From: Phytoactinopolyspora halotolerans
GTDB lineage: Bacteria; Actinomycetota; Actinomycetes; Jiangellales; Jiangellaceae
NCBI RefSeq assembly: GCF_010550675.1
Contig: NZ_JAAGOA010000019.1
Location: 78,802 to 142,801, forward strand
Direction: 5' to 3'
Length of the DNA stretch: 64,000 bases
How positions within the stretch are numbered: position 1 is the stretch's first letter; each line of letters opens with the position of its first letter. Made by a program: the position numbers and the translations under genes. Shown piece by piece: positions 26,214 through 33,494 of this stretch. The notes beneath the pieces were generated by a model that was given only the letters and a program-made list of their open reading frames with translations, was not told the origin of the DNA and did no database searches.

Positions 26214-27164
26214 ATGACCACAACCGGACACCTGGTGACCCTCGGCGAGACCATGGCCGTGTTCTCCGCCGCGCAGGCCGGGCCGCTGTCGAACAACAAG
26301 GAGATGCGGCTGTCCCACGCCGGCGCCGAGTCGAACGTGGCGATCGGCGCGAGCCGGCTAGGTGCCCGGGTGACCTGGATCAGCCGGCTCGGCGAGGACG
26401 GTTTCGGCGAGCTGATCCAACGTGAACTCCGGGCCGAGCGCGTCGAGGTAGCCGTCCGGGTGGACCCGACGCGACCGACCGGGTTGATGGTCAAGGAGCG
26501 GCCGAACGCCCTGCGCACGAACGTCCGTTACTACCGATCCGGCAGCGCCGCGTCGGCGATGACCGCGTTCGACGTCGACCGGGACACCATCGCGGCCGCG
26601 GACGTGCTGCATGTCACCGGCGTCACGCCCGCGCTCGGGCCGGGACCGTCGTCGGCGGTGTTGCAGGCGGTCGACATGGCTCGGGAGAACGACACACTCG
26701 TCTCGCTCGATCTGAACTATCGCTCCAGCTTGTGGAGCCGCGAGGACGCCGGTGCCGCACTCGACCATCTGGTGCGCCGGGCCGACGTGGTGTTCGCCGG
26801 GCCGGAAGAGGCGTCACTGGTGGTGCCCGACGGCCCGGTGCAGGACCTGGCCGAGGCGCTGGCCGCGATGGGGCCGGCGCAGGTGGTGCTGAAGCTCGGT
26901 GCCGAGGGCGCGTATTCGGTGATCGACGGCGAGGTCCGCAAGACTCCGGCGGTCGCGGTGCCGGTGGTAGACACGGTCGGGGCCGGGGACGCGTTCGTCG
27001 CCGGTTTTCTGGCCGAGTGGATGGCCGGCGCCACCGCCGACGAGCGGCTGCGGACGGCCGTCACCGCCGGCGCGTTCGCGTGCACCACCCTCGGCGACTG
27101 GGAGGGCCTGCCGACCCGCGCCGACCTCGAGTCGCTGAGCGCCTCCGACGCCGTCCACCGCTGA
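26214..27164 (+). CDS. kdgK: PfkB-family kinase, probable 2-dehydro-3-deoxygluconokinase
   Basis: A 316-residue ribokinase-family enzyme: VTLGETMAVFS, AGAESNVAIGASRLG, YYRSGSAASAM, SLDLNYRSSLW, and signature VDTVGAGDAFVAGF with catalytic Asp near 261. The YYR and LNYR features suit KDG kinases. It lies 15 bases after the other kinase, completing a set of two aldolases and two kinases in one direction. ATG 26214; the upstream base context is weak. It ends 39 bases before a family B palindrome. Confidence 0.87.
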   Translation: MTTTGHLVTLGETMAVFSAAQAGPLSNNKEMRLSHAGAESNVAIGASRLGARVTWISRLGEDGFGELIQRELRAERVEVAVRVDPTRPTGLMVKERPNALRTNVRYYRSGSAASAMTAFDVDRDTIAAADVLHVTGVTPALGPGPSSAVLQAVDMARENDTLVSLDLNYRSSLWSREDAGAALDHLVRRADVVFAGPEEASLVVPDGPVQDLAEALAAMGPAQVVLKLGAEGAYSVIDGEVRKTPAVAVPVVDTVGAGDAFVAGFLAEWMAGATADERLRTAVTAGAFACTTLGDWEGLPTRADLESLSASDAVHR

Positions 27165-27203
27165 CACCACCCCGACGCCCGCCCGGCCCCGGCCGCCTCC
27201 CCA

Positions 27204-27252
27204 TGATCATGAACACTTTCCGTTCGCATAGCACGGAAAGTGTTCATGATCA
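27204..27252. repeat. 49-bp palindrome family B, copy 2
   Basis: Perfect 20-base arms (TGATCATGAACACTTTCCGT) around TCGCATAGC, the reverse of copy 1's loop, so the element is inverted. The inner arm CTTTCC/GGAAAG replaces CTAACC/GGTTAG with pairing kept. It lies between convergent genes and its right end provides the TGA stop of the leftward discoidin gene. Confidence 0.97.
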
Positions 27253-28146
27253 CGGGGAGCTGTAGACCTCGAGCTCGATGATGCGTGAGTACGCGTGGTC
27301 GTTGGCGTCGTGGGCGACGATGCGAACGGCTTCGGCGAGCTGGGGCTCGAAGGTCGACGTCGCGACGCCGTCGACGTTGCCGCGGACCTCGTCGACCATG
27401 TGCCACGTACCGTCCACCAGGAGCTCCACGTCCCAGTCGCGCAACCCGTAGGCTGACGCCGGGTAGCGTTCGGAGTCGAGTGTGTACAACTTCACCTCGC
27501 CGACGTCGGCCGGCTCGCCCAGCGTCACCTGGTAGGTGTCCGGGAAGCGCCTGGACGTGCCGTCATTCCAGCCGGTCTCTCGGCTGGGCCACAGGTCGGA
27601 GTCGGTCACGCCGTCCACCGCCCCGCACGTGCCGGGAAAGGTCCCGTGGGTCGACGAAGCCGTGGAGCTCTCGCCGAGCGCGAGGTTGTCGCCGGGTCCC
27701 TTAGGCGGCAGCGGCAACACCCGAACCGGAACGGTGAGCCGGGATCGGCCCGCGGCGAGGTTGATGCTGTACCTGCCAGGCTCGGTGTCACGTGGTGTGG
27801 TCACGTTGACCTCGGCGGTGACGGTCACATCGGGGTCGTCGGCCGGCAACCACGATGAGAACACGTGCCGGTCGAGCTCGACCGGTGTCGTGGCATCCAG
27901 CGTCGTGTCCGCGTAGAGATCGTCGTCGCCGGTGTTCGTCATACCGACATCGAGCGAACCGGGCAGGCACGGCAGCCCGACGATCTCCAGCCGGCTGGGC
28001 GTGGCCGAGATCTCGACCGGCTGGTGCGCGCTCCGACCCGCCTCGGACCCTGGTTGTGCGGGAGCGCCGGTCGCCGCGCCCGCAACCAGTACGCCCAGTG
28101 CAACGAGGGAGAGGGCGACCACAGGTGTGCGACGAGGGGTGTGCAT
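27250..28146 (-). CDS. Secreted protein with discoidin (F5/8 type C-like) domain
   Basis: A 298-residue exported protein. The N-terminus has a Sec signal peptide (RRTPVVALSLVALGVLVAGA, cleavage near AGA-ATG or after APAQ). A middle beta-sandwich-like region (about 45-150) is followed by a discoidin-type carbohydrate-binding domain from about 158 (NLALGESSTASSTHGTFPG, AVDGVTDSDLWPSRETGW, VTLGEPADVGEVKLYTLD, VRIVAHDANDHAYSRIIELEVY). No catalytic domain is visible, so it may be a glycan-binding accessory or the tail of a lost enzyme. Its TGA stop is the outer end of the palindrome at 27204-27252. Confidence 0.78.
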   Translation of the reverse strand: MHTPRRTPVVALSLVALGVLVAGAATGAPAQPGSEAGRSAHQPVEISATPSRLEIVGLPCLPGSLDVGMTNTGDDDLYADTTLDATTPVELDRHVFSSWLPADDPDVTVTAEVNVTTPRDTEPGRYSINLAAGRSRLTVPVRVLPLPPKGPGDNLALGESSTASSTHGTFPGTCGAVDGVTDSDLWPSRETGWNDGTSRRFPDTYQVTLGEPADVGEVKLYTLDSERYPASAYGLRDWDVELLVDGTWHMVDEVRGNVDGVATSTFEPQLAEAVRIVAHDANDHAYSRIIELEVYSSP

Positions 28147-28237
28147 ACGTCAACCTCCGAGGAGTATGTGCAGGGGCAGTTGGGCGGGCGGTGTTGGGGG
28201 TGGGGAGGTGTTGGCGGGCTGAGGAATCGTCGAGGTC

Positions 28238-28723
28238 TCAGGTCGTGTGGATGGTGGGGTCGCCGTCCTCGACGACGAGCCGTGCACGCGTGCTGACCGT
28301 CCCGTCTGGCTCGGTGACCTTGTCCGCCACCCGATAGTCCGCGGTCCATTGCTGCGGCGTGACCTCGCAACGAACGTAGCCGCGTTGGAAGTTGTGATAC
28401 TTGATGTGCGGGTTCTCGGCGAGGAGTATGCGTCCGGTCTCGTCGTGGTCCATGCCGTCCCGGCCGGAGGAGATGGACGTGCCGACGAACTCCGTGCCCA
28501 CGTTCGGCGAAGCATCGTCGTCGTAGTCGGGCCGCAGCTCAGAGGCCACGCTGCGGTGCAGGTCGCCTGCGATGCTCACGAGGTTGCGTACGCCTCGTTC
28601 ACGCGCAGCGTCCAGAATCCGCTCCCGCGAGGCCGTGTAGCCGTCCCAGGTGTCCATCGGGACCACGGTCTCTGAGCCCTCGCGGACGTCGAGTTGCGCG
28701 ATGGCGGTCTGGTGGGCCAGCAC
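28238..28723 (-). pseudogene. phoD: C-terminal fragment of a PhoD-type alkaline phosphatase
   Basis: The 161 codons match only the end of PhoD phosphatases, which are about 520 long: LAHQTAIAQLDV, MDTWDGYTASRERILDAA, RNLVSIAGDLHRSVASEL, VGTEFVGTSISSGRDG and NPHIKYHNFQRGYVRCEVTP. Metal ligands carried by the missing N-terminal part, and the Tat signal, are absent. Family-like sequence starts abruptly near 28730, roughly 100 bases from the palindrome at 28830, so a deletion with an edge near that repeat is likely. Expected to be nonfunctional. Confidence 0.8.
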
Positions 28724-28829
28724 CCTGACGGAGAGATGCGGTGAGCGTGGCGACGAGTCATGGGCATAGGCAACCAGTCACGACCAACATCAACAGGGCG
28801 AAAGAATGAAGAGTCGGAAAACGTCCCCA

Positions 28830-28878
28830 TGATCATGAGCACTTTCCGTTCGCATAGCACGGAAAGTGTTCATGATCA
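28830..28878. repeat. 49-bp palindrome family B, copy 3
   Basis: Arms TGATCATGAGCACTTTCCGT and ACGGAAAGTGTTCATGATCA around TCGCATAGC. The single difference from a perfect stem is a G opposite T, which still pairs as G-U in RNA. It lies between the phoD fragment and the AbiEi/DUF559 gene, 79 bases upstream of the latter's start. Confidence 0.97.
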
Positions 28879-28956
28879 TGGGGCAGGGCGGGGAGTTATC
28901 CACATTCGCGGCCGGGTGGTTCCCCCGGAGGGTCGGGATCGATCAGGATCGCGTAC

Positions 28957-29949
28957 GTGGACGATCACCAACTGCCCGCCGCGCTTGTCGATGTGATCGC
29001 GCGCCAAATGGGCCTCGTCTCGCGGCGGCAGCTCGTCGATCACGGCGTCGGGGAGGAGCTGGCACGGGCCCGGGTGCGCGCGGGCCGATGGCAGCGGATC
29101 CATCGCGGTGTGTACGCCGTGTTCAGCGGTCCGCTGACTCGCGCCGCGCAGATTTGGGCGGCGCTGCTTCGGGCCGGCGACGGTGCGGTGGCCAGCCATC
29201 AGACCGCCGCCGAACTCGACGGGCTGCTGTCCGACGTCGACGACCGGATCCACGTGACGGTCGAGGCCACCCGCCGCGTGCGGGGCAAGATCGACGGCGT
29301 GGTGGTGCACTACGCGCATCGACTGCCCGATACCCGCCACCCTTCGAAGGATCCGCCGCGCACGCGGATCGACGACACCGTCCTCGACCTCGTCGACGTG
29401 TCGCACAGCCCGCGAGCCGTCGCCGGTTACGTCACGCAGGCGTGTCAGAACCGGCTGACGACGCCGCTGCACCTGGCCGATGCCCTGGGCCGGCGGAAGA
29501 AGATCAAATGGCGGCCGATGCTCGAGGCGATGCTGCTGGATGTGGCCGAGGGAGCGCAGTCCCCGCTGGAGCTGAAGTACCTGTGGTCGGTGGAGCGGGC
29601 GCACGGCCTGCCCCGGGGCAGCCGGCAATGCCGCAGGTCGTTCACCCGGGTGATCTGGATCGACGTCCTGTACGAGGAGTTCGGCGTGGTCGTTGAGCTG
29701 GACGGTCGGGTGGGCCATGACGGAGACGGCCAGTTTCGCGACCGCCGTCGCGACAACCGCTCCACCACGCACGGGTTGTGGACGCTGCGCTACGGCCATG
29801 CCGAGACGTTCGGCACTCCGTGCGACGTCGCAGCGGAGGTCGTGGACCTCTTGCGCCGGCAGGGCTGGCGAGGGACGCCCACGCCGTGTTCCCCCGACTG
29901 CCCGCTCCCCACCCCGTCCCCGTCCCGGTCCCGGTCCCGGTCCCGATGA
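28957..29949 (+). CDS. AbiEi-antitoxin-type N-terminus fused to DUF559-like nuclease domain
   Basis: A 330-residue protein. Residues about 8-75 form the winged-helix 'type IV AbiEi antitoxin' domain (ARQMGLVSRRQLVDHGVG, WQRIHRGVYAVF), then SHQTAAELDGLL. The C-terminal part (about 245-305) looks like a DUF559/Vsr-type PD-(D/E)xK fold: VVELDGRVGH, DRRRDNR and LWTLRYGHAET. It may be a DNA-binding or defence-related protein, but targets are unknown. The extreme C-terminus is a Pro/Ser/Arg run from a (TCCCGG)n tract, ended by TGA of the next palindrome. Bracketed by oppositely oriented palindromes. GTG 28957. Confidence 0.75.
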   Translation: MDDHQLPAALVDVIARQMGLVSRRQLVDHGVGEELARARVRAGRWQRIHRGVYAVFSGPLTRAAQIWAALLRAGDGAVASHQTAAELDGLLSDVDDRIHVTVEATRRVRGKIDGVVVHYAHRLPDTRHPSKDPPRTRIDDTVLDLVDVSHSPRAVAGYVTQACQNRLTTPLHLADALGRRKKIKWRPMLEAMLLDVAEGAQSPLELKYLWSVERAHGLPRGSRQCRRSFTRVIWIDVLYEEFGVVVELDGRVGHDGDGQFRDRRRDNRSTTHGLWTLRYGHAETFGTPCDVAAEVVDLLRRQGWRGTPTPCSPDCPLPTPSPSRSRSRSR

Positions 29950-29995
29950 TCATGAACACTACCCGTGCTATGTGAACGGTTAGTGTTCATGATCA
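29947..29995. repeat. 49-bp palindrome family B, copy 4
   Basis: Arms TGATCATGAACACTACCCGT and ACGGTTAGTGTTCATGATCA (one mismatch) around GCTATGTGA, opposite in orientation to copy 3. Its first three bases are the stop of the AbiEi/DUF559 gene. G-rich sequence follows. Confidence 0.97.
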
Positions 29996-30047
29996 TGGGA
30001 AGGGGCGGGGCCGGGAAGGGGCCGGGGGGAGGTGGCGTGAGGCGGGG

Positions 30048-30983
30048 TTAGCCTTTCAGGCCGGTGAGGGCGATGCCGCGCACGAAGTACTTCTGCGCGA
30101 CGAAGAACACCAGCACGATCGGGAGGATGTTCAGCACACCCATCCCCATCAGCAGATGCACCTCGGACGCCTCGTCGGTCTTGTAGAACTGCATGCCGAC
30201 CGCCATCGTGAGCTTCTCCGGCGATGTCAACAGGATGAACGGCGCGAAGAAGTCGTTCCACGTGCCCAGGAACGCGAAGACGGCGACGGTCGCGATCGCC
30301 GGCTTGCACAGCGGCACCAGGATCAGCCACAACGTCCGCCAGGAGCCGGCGCCGTCCAGCTTCGCCGCCTCGTCGAGCTCCCGCGGCAGCGTCATCATGA
30401 ACTGCCGGAGCAGGAAGATGCCGAACGCGCCGCCACTGAACGCGGCCTCGCCCAGGAACGGCGGCACGACGAACGGCAGCAGCGTGTCCAGCCAGCCCCA
30501 GTCCCGGAACATCACGAACAGCGGAACGATCGTGATGTGGATCGGCAGCATCATCGTCGCCAGCAGCACGATGAACAGCACCCGCCGGCCCGGGAACTCG
30601 AACCGTGCGAACCCGTACGCGATCAGGATGCTGACGAAGGTGCCGACCACCACCTGCGTCCCGGTGATGATGACGGAGTTCAGCAACCAGTCCCAGATCA
30701 GCGAGTTCTCGAACAGCTCCGCATAGTTCACCCACGCCACCGGGTCCGGGACGATCTGCTGGGCGAAGATGTTCTCCCGCAGGGTCAGCGACGTCATGAC
30801 CATCCAGAAGAACGGGTACGCATACAGCAGGCTCAGCCCGACGAGCAGCACCCAGACGACGAGCCGCCCCAGCCGCCTGCGTGGCCGGCCGGATCCTCGC
30901 TCCGCGGTGGCGGCATCGTGCCGGGCCGATCGGCGACGCGCGCCGGAGCGTCGGCGGGAACGCTGGTTGGTGAGAAGTGCCAT
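30048..30983 (-). CDS. Carbohydrate ABC transporter permease (MalG type)
   Basis: A 311-residue inner-membrane permease with six predicted helices, beginning after a basic leader (QRSRRRSGARRRSARH). The EAA loop ELDEAAKLDGAGSWRTLWLI, which contacts the ATPase, is near residue 215, and LGTWNDFFAPFI is typical of MalG proteins. It works with the permease at 31022 and the binding lipoprotein at 32067. No ATPase gene is present, so a shared MsiK-type ATPase is expected. ATG 30983 after GAAAGGCAACC. Last gene of the leftward operon. Confidence 0.92.
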   Translation of the reverse strand: MALLTNQRSRRRSGARRRSARHDAATAERGSGRPRRRLGRLVVWVLLVGLSLLYAYPFFWMVMTSLTLRENIFAQQIVPDPVAWVNYAELFENSLIWDWLLNSVIITGTQVVVGTFVSILIAYGFARFEFPGRRVLFIVLLATMMLPIHITIVPLFVMFRDWGWLDTLLPFVVPPFLGEAAFSGGAFGIFLLRQFMMTLPRELDEAAKLDGAGSWRTLWLILVPLCKPAIATVAVFAFLGTWNDFFAPFILLTSPEKLTMAVGMQFYKTDEASEVHLLMGMGVLNILPIVLVFFVAQKYFVRGIALTGLKG

Positions 30984-31021
30984 TGGCGGTTGCCTTTCGC
31001 GGGGTAGTGGTTCCCGGACCG

Positions 31022-31972
31022 CTACCGGGTGACTTCGCCCTGGTAGAACACCCAGCGACGGGCCAGCCCGAACTGGATGAGCGTGAAGACGAGCATGAGC
31101 AGGAACAGCACCCACGCCATCGCGGACGCATAACCGAGCTGGAAGTACCGGAAGGCGTTGTTGTAGATGTGCAGCAGCACGAAGGTGGTGGCGTCGTTCG
31201 GTCCGCCGTTGGTCACGATCAGCGCGACGGTGAAGGTCTGGAAGCTGTTGATGATCCCCAGGATCAGCGTGAGGAAGATCGCCGGCGTGATCATCGGGAA
31301 CGTGACATGCCGGGTCCGCTGCACGCTGTTGGCGCCGTCGATCTCCGCCGCGTCGTACAGGTCCTGCGGGACCGACTGCAGCGCCGCGAGGTAGATGATC
31401 ATGTTCTGCCCGATGCCCCAGAAGCTCATCAGGATCAGCCCTGGCATCGCCCACGTCTCGGACGCGAACCAGTTCGGACCCCGGATGCCGAACAGTCCCA
31501 GCAGGTCGTTGAACGCGCCGTCCGGGCCCAGGATGTGAATCCACAACACGGCGGTGGCCACGCCGATCGTCACCGACGGCAGGTAGAACGCCACCCGGAA
31601 GATCGGCATGAACCGTACCCGCTGGTTGAGCAGGAGCGCGAGGAAGAACGCCAGGATCATCCCGCCGGGCACGCTGATGATCGTGTAGTAGGCCGTGTTC
31701 CACACGCTCTTCATGAACAGCGGATCGTCGGTGAACATCGACGTGTAGTTGTCCACGCCGACGAAGTTCTTCGCCCCGATGCCCTTCCAGTCCGTGAAGC
31801 TCAGATAGAACGAGTACGCGAACGGGTAGGCGGTGAAGATGAGCAGACCCGCGATCCACGGCGAGATGTAGAGCAGGCCGGTCCACCTGCGCAGTCGTGT
31901 CTTGACCGGTGCCCGCCGTGGGCCGCCGGTGCCGGTGCCACTGCCGCTACCGGTATCCACCGCCAGAGCCAT
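31022..31972 (-). CDS. Carbohydrate ABC transporter permease (MalF type)
   Basis: A 316-residue permease with six helices, starting with a Gly/Ser/Thr-rich tail (GSGSGTGTGG) before LLYISPWIAGLLIFTAYPF. The EAA loop is DLYDAAEIDGANSVQRTRHV near 225, and ending TLIQFGLARRWVFYQ is usual for this class. Lies 38 bases before its MalG-type partner. Together with the sialidase and lyase nearby, the transported sugar may be sialic acid or a sialylated/mannosylated glycan; this is inferred from context. Confidence 0.92.
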   Translation of the reverse strand: MALAVDTGSGSGTGTGGPRRAPVKTRLRRWTGLLYISPWIAGLLIFTAYPFAYSFYLSFTDWKGIGAKNFVGVDNYTSMFTDDPLFMKSVWNTAYYTIISVPGGMILAFFLALLLNQRVRFMPIFRVAFYLPSVTIGVATAVLWIHILGPDGAFNDLLGLFGIRGPNWFASETWAMPGLILMSFWGIGQNMIIYLAALQSVPQDLYDAAEIDGANSVQRTRHVTFPMITPAIFLTLILGIINSFQTFTVALIVTNGGPNDATTFVLLHIYNNAFRYFQLGYASAMAWVLFLLMLVFTLIQFGLARRWVFYQGEVTR

Positions 31973-32066
31973 GATTGCCTTCCGTTCGGGTCTGTCCAGA
32001 TGCGTGCCGTCGCGGGCCGCCGACGAGCCGACGTGCGTCGACGTGCCGACGTGCGACGACGACGAG

Positions 32067-33392
32067 CTAGCGGCTTTGCAGGATCTTGTTGCCGCCGTCC
32101 ACCATCGCGGTGATGGTGTCCTCGGGGCTGAGGTCTCCGTTCAGGCCTCGTTCGAACTGCTTGCGCACTTCCTGCATCCAGTTGAGGAATTGCGTGAAGT
32201 AGAGCGGGCCCGTCGATTGCTCGAGGTTGTCGAGCACAACCTGCATGTTCTCCGGCGGCGCGGACAGGTACGAGTCGCTCTCCTGGATCGACTGGAGCGT
32301 CGGCGTGGAGCCGCGATCCTCAGCGATCTGCCGCTGAACGCTCTCTCCGGAGAGGTGCAGCACCAGCTTGACCGCCTGCTCGTGGACGCCGCGTTCCTCG
32401 GCGAGACTGGTGACGACGTTGCCCTGGTCGTTCCAGAGCCCGTTGATCCGGCCGCTCGGTGCCTTCGGCGTCGGCATCAGGTCCCACTCGAACCGGTCGC
32501 CGATGTCGAGCAGATGCTCGCCGACCTGCCCGGAGTTGTGCAGCCGCATGCCGTAGTCGCCGGTGGCGAACGGGTTGGTCACGCCGCTGCGCTCCATCGC
32601 CTCGCTGGTGGACGGCGGCGGGGCCACTTGGTGGCGCTGCGTGAGCTCGATGGCCCAGGTGATCGCCTCCGCCCACCCCGGATCGGCGAACATCGTCTCG
32701 GTCAGATCCTCGCTGACCCAGTGCTGGTCGCTGTTGGCCAGGCCGAGTGCTCCCCAGGCGTTCATCATGTCCGAGACCGTCGTCAACCCGTAGATGTCCG
32801 GCGGCTCGGTGATCTGTTTGGCGGCCTCCAGGACGTCGTCCCAGGTCCAGCTGGCGTCCGGAGGCGGGACGTCCTTCTGCTCGAACAGGGTCTTGTTGTA
32901 GAACCAGACCGACTGTGTCAGCTGGAACGGCACGGCGTAGCGTTTGCCGTCCTGCTTGAAGATCTCGGGCACGTCCGGGCGCCAGACCGACTCGTCGACG
33001 TTGAGTTTCTGCAGCGTGGCGGACATGTCGGCGATCAGTCCGGCCTCGATGTACTCCGCCGCCAGCACGCCTTCGAACAGGATGACGTCGGCGACCGTGC
33101 CACCGGAGAACTGGACCTGCAGCTTGTCGAAGTAGTCGCCGCCGATGGGCTCCAGCTTGACGCTGATGTCCGGGTTCTGCTCCTCGAACTCGGCGAGTGC
33201 GGCCTCCATGGTTTCGCCGCGGATGCCGGACGTCCAGTCGGTGGCGAATCGGATCTGCACCTTGCCGTCCGCCTGCGCCCCGCTCTCGCTGTCGTCGCCG
33301 CAACCGGCGACGGCGAGACCTGCGGCGGCGCCCGCGGTGGTGGCCAGGAACGAGCGACGGCTCATCCGTCGCGGTGTCCATAGATTGCTCAC
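32067..33392 (-). CDS. Sugar-binding lipoprotein of ABC transporter
   Basis: A 441-residue family 1 extracellular solute-binding protein. It has a twin-arginine-type signal with lipobox: MSRRSFLATTAGAAAGLAVA then GCGDDSES, so it is membrane-anchored outside the cell. The mature part shows PDISVKLEPIGGDYFDKLQV and a WTWDDVLEAAKQ region normal for carbohydrate binders. GTG 33392 is preferred (AGGAG nine bases upstream) over GTG 33401. Its SRRSFLATTAGA signal core is shared with the sialidase just upstream. Confidence 0.92.
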   Translation of the reverse strand: MSNLWTPRRMSRRSFLATTAGAAAGLAVAGCGDDSESGAQADGKVQIRFATDWTSGIRGETMEAALAEFEEQNPDISVKLEPIGGDYFDKLQVQFSGGTVADVILFEGVLAAEYIEAGLIADMSATLQKLNVDESVWRPDVPEIFKQDGKRYAVPFQLTQSVWFYNKTLFEQKDVPPPDASWTWDDVLEAAKQITEPPDIYGLTTVSDMMNAWGALGLANSDQHWVSEDLTETMFADPGWAEAITWAIELTQRHQVAPPPSTSEAMERSGVTNPFATGDYGMRLHNSGQVGEHLLDIGDRFEWDLMPTPKAPSGRINGLWNDQGNVVTSLAEERGVHEQAVKLVLHLSGESVQRQIAEDRGSTPTLQSIQESDSYLSAPPENMQVVLDNLEQSTGPLYFTQFLNWMQEVRKQFERGLNGDLSPEDTITAMVDGGNKILQSR

Positions 33393-33494
33393 TTGTGTCA
33401 CTCCTCGTCATCGTTGACAGGAAAGAAGGAGGGTGGGTTCGGCGCTGTCCTCAGGGACGCGGGAGCCGCACACCGGCCTGCCCCACCCGGTGTG

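Noticed and set aside
30048..31886. 612-residue leftward frame that includes both permeases
   Set aside because: It joins the MalG frame to an out-of-frame read of the MalF gene; the real MalG start is ATG 30983.
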